A DNA stretch of 64,000 nt, taken from positions 1 to 64,000 of the IMG/VR virus record IMGVR_UViG_3300020057_000035. One strand, written 5' to 3'. This document shows, piece after piece, positions 37,026-45,660 of the stretch. Every line of letters starts with the position of its first letter. The stretch's first letter is position 1. Below the pieces are notes generated by a model. The model had not been told where the DNA came from. It saw only the letters and a list, made by a program, of their open reading frames with translations, and did no database searches. Made by a program: the position numbers and the translations under genes. The stretch is from a virus.

Positions 37026-37518
37026 TTGCTTAAATTTAATTTCTTTAATTTTGGTTGTTTCGCACCCATAACACCGCTGCTATCCATATAGCTGCTGAAC
37101 CGTTCCACACTCACTACAGCACTAAAAAAGAAACGCTAATATAAATTACAACAGAAATACCAGTACTAAAGACTGGGGATAAGATTTAAAAAGAATGTTA
37201 GTAGAAACTTAATGAAGTATCCAAGTAAATTTAATTACTTTTCTTTTAATTTGCCATTTTTGGTCTCATAATCTTAATTTTATCTGCTTTTATGGTTCAG
37301 TCGGTCTTTATATTATTCACCGGTGATTCAGGGCATTAGGATTAAGAAAAATCCACAGGTAAGAAACATAATTCTTCATAAGTATGAAAGGTTAAATAGA
37401 TATTACTTAACCAATTATTCGAAGAGAACTACCTAATCTAACATAACTATGTACGCTGCCTGCATACTATTAGATTGATATCTATGTCTTAATTATACCA
37501 CAGAATCTAAGAAAAGAA
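37026..37518. other. no gene recognised
   Basis: A+T-rich spacer with many stops in all frames. I see no motif or structure I can support. Confidence 0.5.
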
Positions 37519-37671
37519 ATGAATTATATTTACAAACTATTACCACATTTAACAAGAGGTTTTATATATTTCTCTACTTTAGAAAAGGCAAAAGAATACG
37601 CAAATGAATCTAAAGATTGGGAGTATAAACATTTTAACAAAAGAATATGGATAGCTAAATTCGGTATCTAA
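37519..37671 (+). CDS. hypothetical 50-residue protein
   Basis: Begins MNYIYKLLPHLTRGF, with FSTLEKAKEYANESKDWEYK. Basic. Ribosome-binding site weak. Confidence 0.5.
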   Translation: MNYIYKLLPHLTRGFIYFSTLEKAKEYANESKDWEYKHFNKRIWIAKFGI

Positions 37672-37734
37672 CAGAAGAAGAAATAGACCACATCTACAGT
37701 AATACCACCAGACATTAAGAGCAACTTCATATCT

Positions 37735-37945
37735 GATAGGCGATATTACTAGATTTTGCTTTTTATTATGGACACACAGTCACCTAACTAGATTTTGCTT
37801 TTTATTATGGACACACAACTGCCTAAGATGGATAATCTAAGTGTTTTGGGGTTTTCAGATGGATAATCTAAGTGTTTTCAGGTGTTCTCAGATGTTTTGG
37901 TGTTTTCAGGTGTTCTCAGATGGATAATCTAAGTGTTTTGCTACT
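37735..37945. repeat. direct-repeat block
   Basis: Two copies of an about 45-bp unit (ACTAGATTTTGCTTTTTATT...GACACACA), then three copies of GATGGATAATCTAAGTGTTTT and two of TTTTCAGGTGTTCTCAGATG. No gene. Confidence 0.7.
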
Positions 37946-38170
37946 AAATAGGGGGGTTTTGGATCGGGTTCGAGTAAATTTTTATATTCTTATTAGCTTC
38001 TTACTATTAGTAGGCTCTATTTTAATGATTTATATATAAAGTATATTATTATTTGTTATCCTGATTTTTGTATTTTATACCTATACCAAATGTTAAGTTC
38101 TAACATTCTTTACTTTTCATAACTACATATATAGTATTACCTAATTTTCCTTTTTTGCGCCCTTGGGTTT

Positions 38171-38482
38171 TTGAGGCGGTACATAATCAATATTGGAAGG
38201 ATTATTCGTATAATAATTAAATCAGATATTAAGTTATTAAATGTCACGATCTACACTACTACTGTAGATTTAAGTTTATTTTGCGGTTCTAAGTATGAGA
38301 TTGATGTTGATCCACTGGATATCTCAAAATCAATCATGTTAGTTATTGATCATTCTATTAATAGGATTATTCATGTTAGACCTACAGATTGGTTGTTTTC
38401 TAATTCTAATTGCGACTTTCTTATAGTTTTTCATGAAGATGAATTTAATAATATATTTGAAGTAGCGTCAATTACTCACTAA
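38171..38482 (+). CDS. hypothetical 103-residue protein
   Basis: The C-terminal RPTDWLFSNSNCDFLIVFHEDEFNNIFE follows the same pattern as the 36792-37025 protein. TTG start at 38171 is uncertain. Confidence 0.5.
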   Translation: MRRYIINIGRIIRIIIKSDIKLLNVTIYTTTVDLSLFCGSKYEIDVDPLDISKSIMLVIDHSINRIIHVRPTDWLFSNSNCDFLIVFHEDEFNNIFEVASITH

Positions 38483-38489
38483 TTAATTA

Positions 38490-39137
38490 ATGCTAAAAGT
38501 GGAAATGTTGCCACTTGACAAGTACAGACGAAGCTGGTATACTGAAGCTATGAAACCATATAATATTCAATCAGAAAACGAACAATATCTTTTTAGTCTT
38601 TATGCCCAGCCTCATAGGTATTACCATACAAGGGAGCATATTTTCAATATGCTTTCTGGACTTAGTGATTTTGTATATTGTTCTTATTTAACTCAAAAAG
38701 AAGTAGATCTATTAACTATAGCTATTTGTTATCATGACGCTATTTATGATCCACAAGCGAGTGATAATGAACTTAATAGTGTTGCATTAATGATGTTACA
38801 TTATAATAATATTTTGCCCTTAGAGGATATTAAAACTGTTACTCATTTGATTATGGCTACTAAAGATCACATCAGTTATGATCTATTAAGTAGTATTATT
38901 ATTGATCTTGATCTTTGCGTTTTTGGATCTTCTGAGAAAAAGTATAAGAAATATGCAAAGAGCATTAGAAAAGAATATGGTCATGTATCACAAGAAGACT
39001 ATGTTAAAGGTAGAACTGATGTATTGAATTCTTTTCTCAATAAAGAAAATATATATTCTAATGATTTCTTTGGAAACTTATATGAGAAGAAAGCAAGAAC
39101 AAACATCAAATCAGAAATATATTTATTGGAGAGATAG
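38490..39137 (+). CDS. HD-domain phosphohydrolase
   Basis: RRYYHTREHI-like start (HRYYHTREHIFNML), ICYHDAIYDP and IIDLDLCVFG match the predicted metal-dependent HD hydrolase family. The family N terminus (LDKYRRSWYTEAM) favours a start at 38490-38505. A promoter inside this region (38515-38543) would instead give a leaderless ATG at 38550. Confidence 0.75.
   Translation: MLKVEMLPLDKYRRSWYTEAMKPYNIQSENEQYLFSLYAQPHRYYHTREHIFNMLSGLSDFVYCSYLTQKEVDLLTIAICYHDAIYDPQASDNELNSVALMMLHYNNILPLEDIKTVTHLIMATKDHISYDLLSSIIIDLDLCVFGSSEKKYKKYAKSIRKEYGHVSQEDYVKGRTDVLNSFLNKENIYSNDFFGNLYEKKARTNIKSEIYLLER
38515..38543 (+). promoter_or_regulatory. promoter, possibly leaderless
   Basis: TTGACA 38515-38520, 17-bp spacer, TATACT 38538-38543, 6 nt to ATG 38550. 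It lies within the longer HD reading frame. Confidence 0.6.
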
Positions 39138-39139
39138 TT

Positions 39140-39240
39140 AACAGGCAGTAACCAAAGAATTAAGGTCTTTAGGGCACGAAGCATACTCTTGTGATTTACG
39201 ACCTTGTTCTGGTGGTCACTCAGAATGACATTTACAATGT
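39140..39240 (+). pseudogene. fragment of a phage gene reading SLGHEAYSCDLRPCSGGH
   Basis: This motif is typical near the N terminus of a phage protein often annotated as a methyltransferase-like hypothetical. A stop follows directly. Remnant only. Confidence 0.45.
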
Positions 39241-39490
39241 GATGTATAATAAATATTATTTAAATCTAAAACAACATTTATTTTGTAGGTTTTTCCACAA
39301 AGAAGATCTCTGTTTTGGTGGTCAACTTAAATACTGGCACTGTATGAGATGTAATTTTTGTAGTGAAAAGTCATTTTTGTAGTGAAAAATTTGATTTTTC
39401 ACATGAACTGGACAATTAGTTTAGATGATCTAAACTCGGCATTAGGAGACGCTTTCTATTCTTAATGCTCACATCGCGTTAATAGAATTC
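39241..39490. other. no gene supported
   Basis: Short frames only (for example ATG 39402, 20 codons, MNWTISLDDLNSALGD). Possibly decayed genes. Confidence 0.4.
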
Positions 39491-39643
39491 ATGAAAAAGA
39501 GCAATCATCTTGATCGCTGTGCAATTTTATTTTCAACACACCCGTTTGAACCCGATGATTGCGATTGTGGTTTAACTTCACTGAAGGAGAAATTTAAAAA
39601 ATGGAATATTATGTATTTAGACTTATATTTTGTATGGGATTAA
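39491..39643 (+). CDS. hypothetical 50-residue protein
   Basis: MKKSNHLDRCAILFSTHPFEPDDCDCG... Its end overlaps the next gene by 43 nt in another frame. Confidence 0.4.
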   Translation: MKKSNHLDRCAILFSTHPFEPDDCDCGLTSLKEKFKKWNIMYLDLYFVWD

Positions 39644-39768
39644 TTAGTTTAATTTTTGCTGAAATACATATCAAAGATGTGAATGTTTTTCTACAAATAT
39701 TGTGGGTTGGTTTTTCTTTATTCTTAATTGGCATGTCTTTAGATGAAATGTATGGTAATAAAAATTAA
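39601..39768 (+). CDS. small membrane protein
   Basis: 55 residues with two hydrophobic segments. Start after GAAGGAGAAATTT. Overlaps both neighbours. Confidence 0.6.
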   Translation: MEYYVFRLIFCMGLISLIFAEIHIKDVNVFLQILWVGFSLFLIGMSLDEMYGNKN

Positions 39769-39853
39769 TGAGAATTTATTGAAACAAGCGTCGTATATTG
39801 GAAATTCAATCATTGCAGAAATTCGTAAATTAAAAGAAGGGCTTCTTAACTAA
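39752..39853 (+). CDS. small helical peptide
   Basis: 33 residues, MVIKINENLLKQASYIGNS... Overlaps the preceding gene by 17 nt. Confidence 0.4.
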   Translation: MVIKINENLLKQASYIGNSIIAEIRKLKEGLLN

Positions 39854-39854
39854 T

Positions 39855-39995
39855 ATGAGAGAAATAGGAATGTGGATATTAAGTGCCTTTATACTCATGC
39901 AAACATTTAGTAATTACGTACAAAGGGCAGATATAAATAAAAACACTAAAGACATTAAAAAATTACAGATATTTAATTGGAAATTAAATGAGTAA
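39855..39995 (+). CDS. small single-pass membrane protein
   Basis: 46 residues, MREIGMWILSAFILMQTF then a polar, Lys/Asn-rich tail. Its end overlaps the next start (ATGAGTAA). Confidence 0.5.
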   Translation: MREIGMWILSAFILMQTFSNYVQRADINKNTKDIKKLQIFNWKLNE

Positions 39996-40278
39996 AGCGT
40001 CAAATAAAGTTGCTTTAAGTCAACAAACTAAAATCCTAATAGTACTACAAGATACTGGATTAGAGTTAATTAGTTGGAATACTGATATGGATTTTTCAGT
40101 ATTTGAGACAGAGAAACCCCATATTAGACACGATATATATAGTCAACTTGCAGTCGTACTAAAGAGATTTAGTGCTGCTGAAAAAGCATGTAGGGTATTT
40201 GACGAATTGGGTTATGGTTCGGCTGAATTAGATGATTGGAGAGTACTGGCAAAAGGAAGACCAATACAAAATGAGTAA
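39988..40278 (+). CDS. hypothetical 96-residue protein
   Basis: Begins MSKASNKVALSQQTK. Unknown. Part of the overlapping gene series. Confidence 0.6.
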   Translation: MSKASNKVALSQQTKILIVLQDTGLELISWNTDMDFSVFETEKPHIRHDIYSQLAVVLKRFSAAEKACRVFDELGYGSAELDDWRVLAKGRPIQNE

Positions 40279-40336
40279 TATAATAGAACAATGTTTAAAA
40301 TGTAAGAAATGGAGATATAATGAGTATTTTATCTAA
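40271..40336 (+). CDS. 21-residue CxxC peptide
   Basis: MSNIIEQCLKCKKWRYNEYFI, overlapping both neighbours. A zinc knuckle or a remnant. Confidence 0.35.
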   Translation: MSNIIEQCLKCKKWRYNEYFI

Positions 40337-40670
40337 TAAAAATCTACCAGTAGTAACTTTAGCCTCTTGGGAAGGCGTAATAACAAACACAAAAGAACAA
40401 GGGTATACAGACTCTGTTTCTATTCCTCCGTGGTTAGACATATGTGGATATGATCTTTCTTCTTGTATAGAATTTAATGCGGCTCCATTTTCTATTACTG
40501 ATATTGTTGAAGTTATGTTGCTTAAAGAAGGAGAGCGTGATAGTGGTGCTTGGGAGTGGATTATTACACTAAATAATCGCGATAAATATTTTATCCAAGG
40601 ATCGTGTGATTATACTGGTTGGGATTGTCAAAGTGGTGCAAGTTACGTAAGACTACCTCGTGAACGATAA
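40320..40670 (+). CDS. hypothetical 116-residue protein
   Basis: Contains GAWEWIITLNNRDKYFIQGSCDYTGWDCQS. Similar proteins are common in phages, with no assigned role. Start after GGAGATATA. Confidence 0.65.
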   Translation: MSILSNKNLPVVTLASWEGVITNTKEQGYTDSVSIPPWLDICGYDLSSCIEFNAAPFSITDIVEVMLLKEGERDSGAWEWIITLNNRDKYFIQGSCDYTGWDCQSGASYVRLPRER

Positions 40671-41076
40671 CTCTTGCATGTGTACTCATACAAACGAGAA
40701 GTATTTCTTTAGTCTAGATGGGAAAGAATATGTTGATGAAGAATTAGCTTTAGTTAGATTACTTAGTGATGGTATTTTATTTTCTAACTCTCGCGATTAT
40801 TCTCTTACTTTAGATGGAAACCTTGTTAATGCCGGTCACACTATAGTTCTTTTTGTATCCTGTAACGATATTTTTTATTGGGGAACAGCAGATGGAGAAA
40901 ATATAAGTCATGATGAAATTGGTTCATTATTAAAAATGCATTTAGATGATCCAGAGTGGGGTAGTATAAAATGGTGTTGTAAAAAGCGTAATCTACAACC
41001 ACAAGTACCAGTTAAACTAGATATGATTACTGCTGGTGCGTGGGAAGAGTGGATGAATCAACTACCAGAACGATAA
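40660..41076 (+). CDS. conserved hypothetical phage protein
   Basis: 138 residues from GTG 40660. The FYWGTADGENISHDEIGSL...WGSIKWCCKKRNLQPQ block is a recurrent phage family. Function unknown. Confidence 0.65.
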   Translation: MNDNSCMCTHTNEKYFFSLDGKEYVDEELALVRLLSDGILFSNSRDYSLTLDGNLVNAGHTIVLFVSCNDIFYWGTADGENISHDEIGSLLKMHLDDPEWGSIKWCCKKRNLQPQVPVKLDMITAGAWEEWMNQLPER

Positions 41077-41125
41077 TAATAAAGAAATTAATTAGTGAGT
41101 AGTTCATGAGGTAGAAAGCTGTCTC

Positions 41126-41154
41126 TTGACAAGCAGATGAAGTAGTGTTACGAT
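41126..41154 (+). promoter_or_regulatory. promoter for the Gln/Ile tRNAs
   Basis: TTGACA 41126-41131, TACGAT 41149-41154, 17-bp spacer. Confidence 0.75.
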
Positions 41155-41171
41155 ATAAACAAGACTTAATT

Positions 41172-41245
41172 TCCGGGGTAGAACAGTGGTAGTTCGGTGA
41201 TCTTTGGAATCACACACGAGAGTTCGATTCTTTCCCCCGGAACCA
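41172..41245 (+). tRNA. tRNA-Gln(UUG)
   Basis: 74 nt. Acceptor TCCGGGG/CCCCGGA, anticodon stem GTGAT/ATCAC, loop CTTTGGA (UUG), TTCGATT T-loop, ACCA. Confidence 0.85.
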
Positions 41246-41251
41246 AATAGT

Positions 41252-41306
41252 GGCGCACTAGAATAGTAGAAGTTCGTAAGAGTCCAAATCTCCCCAAGAG
41301 TACTAT
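41252..41306 (+). pseudogene. tRNA-like remnant
   Basis: GTGGCGCACTAGAATAG...GAGTCCAAATCTC looks like a decayed D-arm and T-arm between two intact tRNAs. Confidence 0.35.
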
Positions 41307-41309
41307 TTT

Positions 41310-41383
41310 ACCACTATCGTTCAACGACAGGACATGTGACTGATATTCACATAATCTAAGTTTAATTCTTAGTAGTGGTACCA
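41310..41383 (+). tRNA. tRNA-Ile(GAU)
   Basis: 74 nt. Acceptor ACCACTA/TAGTGGT, anticodon stem TGTGA/TCACA, loop CTGATAT (GAU), T-arm CTAAG-TTTAATT-CTTAG, ACCA. Confidence 0.8.
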
Positions 41384-41406
41384 ACTATAATAAGGAAATA
41401 TAAATA

Positions 41407-41799
41407 ATGATTGATTTTTTTAATTATGTAGAGAGTGAAGAGTTTTGTTTTTCTCAGAAAGCGCTGTCTATTTTAGATGCAAAAATAGACAGAATATATG
41501 AAGTAGAAGAAGAGTGGTCTAATAAACAGATATTAAATAACTCTCTAATGTGTGATAGAGCAGAAATGCTACTGACACTAAATCATAGAATGCCGGATAA
41601 TTTCGTAGATCCACATGACGAGGCGCTATTATGTTATTTAATACTAATGGGTTATTATAATGATGAAAAATTTATTAATTTGTGTAAATTAATTAGTAGA
41701 AATTATCCTAATTATAAGTTTTCTGTATTGTATTGCGATAGAGTATTACTTAGAAAACTAACTGATTTGATTAGAGAAAAAGATAGGTTATTAAGTTAA
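41407..41799 (+). CDS. hypothetical 130-residue protein
   Basis: Begins MIDFFNYVESEEFCF. Acidic, helical. Not recognised. Directly before RNA ligase. Confidence 0.6.
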   Translation: MIDFFNYVESEEFCFSQKALSILDAKIDRIYEVEEEWSNKQILNNSLMCDRAEMLLTLNHRMPDNFVDPHDEALLCYLILMGYYNDEKFINLCKLISRNYPNYKFSVLYCDRVLLRKLTDLIREKDRLLS

Positions 41800-41800
41800 C

Positions 41801-42898
41801 ATGAGCAATATGCGAAGCAAAGAAGAATCTGGTCTTAAAAGATTAAAAGTACCAACACATGTAGATCTGGAATTATTCAATAAATTAAAAGAAGAAGATT
41901 TATTAAGATCTCAAAAACACCCAATATATCCAATATCTATATGGAACTATACACAAAAAGTACAATTTGAAAAATTATGGACAGAAGAGACAATGATGGC
42001 TCGTGGTTTAGTTTTAGATAATATTACTGGTGAGATTTTAGCTAGACCATTTAAGAAGTTTTTTAATTTTGAGGAGCACTTCGGCCCACTTCCAGACGGA
42101 CCTTTCGACGTATGGGAGAAAAAAGATGGATCTTTGTTTATTTTGTTTCATTGGAGTGGTGGATGGATTGGGGCTACTAAAGGATCATTTGCTTCTGAAC
42201 AAGCCGTTGAAGGTATGAAAATTCTTATTGAAAAATATTCTGATACAATAGAAAAATTAAATAAAAAATCTACTTTTCTATTTGAAATTATATATCCAGA
42301 AAACAGAATAGTGCTTGATTATGGTAGTGTTAGAGATTTAATATTTCTTGCGGAAATAGAAACTAAAAGTGGTTTAGAATTAGGACCAGATACTTATTAT
42401 GGTTTTCCTATACCAGAATTCTTTGGTAAATTAGGAAGTAAAGAAAACCCATTAGATTTAAAGCTATTAGAAGTACCAAACAAAGAAGGCTTTGTTATTA
42501 AGTATACTTCCGGCCTAAGATTGAAACTTAAATTTGACGAGTACATTAGATTACACAAAGTAATGACAGGATTTACTGAGCGTAATGTTTGGGAATCTTT
42601 AATGCGTGGCGGCAGAGAAGAGTTAAATAGAGTTATTGATAGAGTACCGGACGAATTTTTCCTCTGGATAAATGAAGTGGCAACAAAATTAGAAATAAAA
42701 TTTAATGAAATAGAATCTACATCAATAAAAGATATGGTATTCATGCCAGAAGACACACGAGCAATACAGGCTGCATATATTAAAGACACAAAGTATCCAC
42801 GTATATTATTTGCTATGTTAGACTCAAAACCATACGCAGAAGGAATTTGGAAAATGATTCGACCTGTCTCCACGGAAGTTTTTCGCCTTGTGATATAA
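41801..42898 (+). CDS. RNA ligase, T4 Rnl1-like
   Basis: 365 residues. Nucleotidyl motif WEKKDGSLFI with the AMP-accepting Lys (near 105), RGLVLDNITGEILARPFKKFFN before it, KEGFVIKY and the LKLKF motif after. It joins 5'-phosphate and 3'-hydroxyl RNA ends. Near tRNA genes it may repair host-cleaved tRNAs. No polynucleotide kinase was seen in the window. Confidence 0.85.
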   Translation: MSNMRSKEESGLKRLKVPTHVDLELFNKLKEEDLLRSQKHPIYPISIWNYTQKVQFEKLWTEETMMARGLVLDNITGEILARPFKKFFNFEEHFGPLPDGPFDVWEKKDGSLFILFHWSGGWIGATKGSFASEQAVEGMKILIEKYSDTIEKLNKKSTFLFEIIYPENRIVLDYGSVRDLIFLAEIETKSGLELGPDTYYGFPIPEFFGKLGSKENPLDLKLLEVPNKEGFVIKYTSGLRLKLKFDEYIRLHKVMTGFTERNVWESLMRGGREELNRVIDRVPDEFFLWINEVATKLEIKFNEIESTSIKDMVFMPEDTRAIQAAYIKDTKYPRILFAMLDSKPYAEGIWKMIRPVSTEVFRLVI

Positions 42899-42906
42899 TA
42901 AAATAA

Positions 42907-43779
42907 AAGACCAAGAAGGTATATATTAATAGAAGATGGACTACTCACACATCTTTATTAAAACAAAATAAACACCATTCTATTATTCTTCAAAGGGCTT
43001 ATAATAAATATGGTGGAGAAAATTTTAAGTTAGAAATAATTGAAGAGTGCACAAAAGAAGAACTAAAAGACAGAGAACAAGAGTATTTAAACTACCAGAT
43101 TGGTAAATATAATATTTCTATTGATGCAGGTAACGGAATGAGGGGCAGACATCATTCAGATGAAACAAAAGCTAAAATAGGTAAAGCACATGCTGGTAAA
43201 ATTATGTCAGAGGATGCGCGAGAAAAAATAAGTAAGGCGGGTATTGGCAGACTAATATCAGAGGAAACACGGGAAAAATTAAGAAACAGAATAATCACAG
43301 AGGAAACACGGGAAAAATTAAGAATGGCAGGTATTGGGAGAGTGTGGACAGAAGAATCTAAAGCACTAATGAGTAAAAACTGCTGGCGCGGACCCCGCAC
43401 AGAAGAAGCTAAAGAAAAAATAAAAATAGCACAAACCGGTAAAACACGCACAGAGGAATGCAAGGCTAACATAAGTAAGGCAAATACTGGTAACATACAT
43501 ACAGAAGAAACTAAAGCTAAAATGAGAGGTAGAGTTGTCTCAGAAGAAACACGAGAAAAAATAAGAAAAAGTCTTCTTGGTAAACCACACACTGAGGAAA
43601 GAAAACTAAATATAAGTAAAAGTAAAAAAGGCATGTTGCTTACGGAAGAACATAAAGAAAAACTAAGTGCGTCCTGCTTAGGTAAGATTCATACAGACGA
43701 AGCTAAAGCAAAAATGAGCAAAAGTAAAAGAATAAGACGCTTATTAGAAATAAAAAATATTCCTTATCAAGAAAAGTAG
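42907..43779 (+). pseudogene. GIY-YIG homing endonuclease, N-terminally truncated
   Basis: The open frame starts after a stop with KKVYINRRWTTHTSLLK...HHSIILQRAYNKYGGENF, a GIY-YIG domain lacking its first half. About ten NUMOD3-type repeats (G..HSEETKAKI) follow to the end. The first in-frame ATG is 43138, inside the repeats. Confidence 0.75.
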
Positions 43780-43789
43780 AGAATTAAAA

Positions 43790-44074
43790 GTGGAATTTTA
43801 CTGGAAAAGAAAAGAATGGTCTATATTAAAAACTAATTTAGTAAATATTTTAGTTGCTCCAGATAATAGATATTTATTAATTGTTGATAAAGATACTGAA
43901 ATTGCATGGCTTCCAACATATCTTAATATCCAAAAAGAAATAATAGAACTATTCGTACAACGCGAAAAAGATCCAAAAACTTTCTCAAAAGAACAAAGCG
44001 ATAAACTTTTAGAATTTGCGAAATATACATTACTTTGTACAAATTTACCTCTTTACAACGAGAAAGAAATGTGA
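43790..44074 (+). CDS. hypothetical 94-residue protein
   Basis: GTG start. VNILVAPDNRYLLIVDKDTEIAW. A 50-bp piece (IELFVQREKDPKTFSKEQS) is copied into the next gene. Confidence 0.55.
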   Translation: MEFYWKRKEWSILKTNLVNILVAPDNRYLLIVDKDTEIAWLPTYLNIQKEIIELFVQREKDPKTFSKEQSDKLLEFAKYTLLCTNLPLYNEKEM

Positions 44075-44197
44075 TACAATAAATAAACAATCTAACTGTG
44101 ATGTAGAGGTAATATATTTGCTTTGGGCGCAAACAGGCGTTGCCTTTAGTAGTGGAAGCAATTCACACAGTTCCATAAAGTTTAATGGAAATCAAAA

Positions 44198-44437
44198 ATG
44201 AAAACTTTTCTTTTCAATATATATAAAACGACAGCAGAAGTAGCTGAAACAGAAGTTAAAGCAAAAGACGAAAATGAGGCTTGGGAAATTTTTGTTTCGC
44301 AAGATTTAGGAACATTTACATGGAAGCTATTAAATACAGAAATAGAACTATTCGTACAACGCGAAAAAGATCCAAAAACTTTTTCAAAAGAACAAAGCGA
44401 GATCAAAAATGAAAACTTTTCTTTTCAATATATATAG
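44198..44437 (+). CDS. chimeric duplicate gene
   Basis: The first 49 residues match the 44409-44585 protein, then ELFVQREKDPKTFSKEQS from the 43790 gene, then out-of-frame sequence of the next copy. A recombinant duplicate. Confidence 0.5.
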   Translation: MKTFLFNIYKTTAEVAETEVKAKDENEAWEIFVSQDLGTFTWKLLNTEIELFVQREKDPKTFSKEQSEIKNENFSFQYI

Positions 44438-44585
44438 GACAACAACAGAAGTAGCTGAAACAGAAGTTGAAGCAAAAGACGAAGATGAGGCTTGGGAAAT
44501 TTTTGTTTCCCAAGATGTAGGAACATTTACATGGAAGCTATTAAATACAGAAATAGATAGAGAAGAGATCATAGATGAATACTAA
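44409..44585 (+). CDS. hypothetical 58-residue protein
   Basis: MKTFLFNIYRTTTEVAETEVEAKDEDEAWEIF: small alpha/beta phage protein, the intact copy of the duplicated pair. Its TAA abuts the thioredoxin ATG. Confidence 0.6.
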   Translation: MKTFLFNIYRTTTEVAETEVEAKDEDEAWEIFVSQDVGTFTWKLLNTEIDREEIIDEY

Positions 44586-44888
44586 ATGGTAATAGAAGAT
44601 ATCGTAAAGTTAAATGATTTAGTTATGGTAGATTTTTGGGCACCTTGGTGTGGGCCTTGTAAAACAATAAGTCCAATATTAGATGAAATAGAAAAAGAAA
44701 ACAGTAATATTACAGTAGTAAAAATAAATATAGATGAAAATTCAGAAATGCCAACAAAATTTGGCATAAGATCTTTACCATCAGTAATATTTTTCAAAAG
44801 AGGTAGTATAGATCCAATCGCTATGATGAGTGGAGCACAACCAAAAGCAAAGTTTTTGAATAAAATAACTTCAATATTATATGCTTAG
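44586..44888 (+). CDS. trxA: thioredoxin
   Basis: 100 residues with MVDFWAPWCGPCKTISP (redox-active CGPC) and the cis-Pro region IRSLPSVIFF. It reduces disulfides and is a natural electron donor for the class II ribonucleotide reductase 3 kb downstream. Confidence 0.9.
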   Translation: MVIEDIVKLNDLVMVDFWAPWCGPCKTISPILDEIEKENSNITVVKINIDENSEMPTKFGIRSLPSVIFFKRGSIDPIAMMSGAQPKAKFLNKITSILYA

Positions 44889-44979
44889 TATAGGAACTAC
44901 TTTTAGTGGTATTGGTGCTCCAGAGCAGGCATATAAACAGCTAGGAAGTACTATGACCCGGTTGGGCAGGGCAAGTTAG
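44881..44979 (+). pseudogene. truncated C5 cytosine methyltransferase start
   Basis: MLSIGTTFSGIGAPEQAYKQLG is the SAM-binding start of Dcm-type enzymes. After about 24 residues it is cut by a G+C-rich insert. Overlaps the thioredoxin stop. Confidence 0.65.
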
Positions 44980-45245
44980 ACTTGGGATAGGGGTGATTAG
45001 CTCAGTCGGCTAGAGCACCTCCTTTACACGGAGGGGGTCGGGGGTTCGAGTCCCTCATCGCCCACCAGACTCCCTCAATTGGCGTAGGCCGGACGTTCGA
45101 GCTTGCCTCGGTGCTCGCTGCCTTCTCGGCGGAAGTAGTCGCGCCAGGCCCGCACGCTGGACCAAACACCGGTGCTGACCAGCGGAATCGGTGCGTGGAG
45201 CGTCAGCCCCAGTCGTTCCGCATTCGCGAACGCCCGCATTACGCA
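44953..45245. mobile_element. G+C-rich host-like segment with tRNA-Val
   Basis: About 290 bp of high G+C DNA in A+T-rich surroundings. It carries a canonical tRNA and, on the minus strand (45075-45239), the apparent C terminus of a chromosomal protein (ending RRAGKLERPAYAN-like, RREGSEHRGKLERPAYAN). It looks like captured bacterial DNA. Confidence 0.65.
44991..45067 (+). tRNA. tRNA-Val(UAC)
   Basis: 77 nt, perfect cloverleaf. Acceptor GGGTGAT/ATCGCCC, CCTCC-TTTACAC-GGAGG anticodon arm, GGGGGTTCGAGTCCCTC T-arm, encoded CCA. Bacterial chromosomal style, unlike the A+T-rich phage tRNAs. Confidence 0.9.
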
Positions 45246-45366
45246 ATGTTGATGTGGTTGCTGGAGTAGATGATATTTATTGTGGATTAAGCACAAAAGT
45301 AGAAACATATGATAATGGAGATGTACTTCCTGCTTATGTTCACTATTTAGAAGAGCAGTGGAAATC
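45246..45366 (+). pseudogene. 3' remnant of an unknown phage gene
   Basis: The frame VDVVAGVDDIYCGLSTKVETYDNGD... ends at about 45368 and has no start. It was cut by the host-like insert. Confidence 0.4.
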
Positions 45367-45411
45367 TTGACAAAGACTGATGTTTTTGGTACACTACGTT
45401 TAGAGATAAGC

Positions 45412-45510
45412 ATGAATAGAGAAAAAGTTTTAGTTTGGATAAAAACATTAGAGAGTGAAAAATATACACAAATAGATTTAATAAAAAGAAAAAATCTATC
45501 GAAAAAATAA
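45412..45510 (+). CDS. 32-residue protein, probably truncated
   Basis: MNREKVLVWIKTLESEKYTQ resembles the start of a common phage protein. Promoter 45367-45395 (TTGACA / TACACT). The frame after the stop (AFGEKSTI) hints at a frameshift. Confidence 0.45.
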   Translation: MNREKVLVWIKTLESEKYTQIDLIKRKNLSKK

Positions 45511-45660
45511 AAGCCTTCGGAGAAAAATCCACTATTTAATATTATAAATATTAAACAAGATGTTTCGATGATAAGGAGAAAAACACATAGCAGTAAATGA
45601 TGCAATTAGACAAGCTGTTATGGTACAAGAGGCAATGACATATTTAAGGAAGATTAGAAA

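Noticed and set aside
42397-42948. Long leftward frame opposite RNA ligase
   Set aside because: Shadow of the ligase gene with no ribosome-binding site and an unusual composition.
45055-45246. Rightward/leftward gene in the G+C-rich block (MRAFANAERLGL...)
   Set aside because: It is only the C-terminal tail of a chromosomal gene carried in with the tRNA; no start signal.
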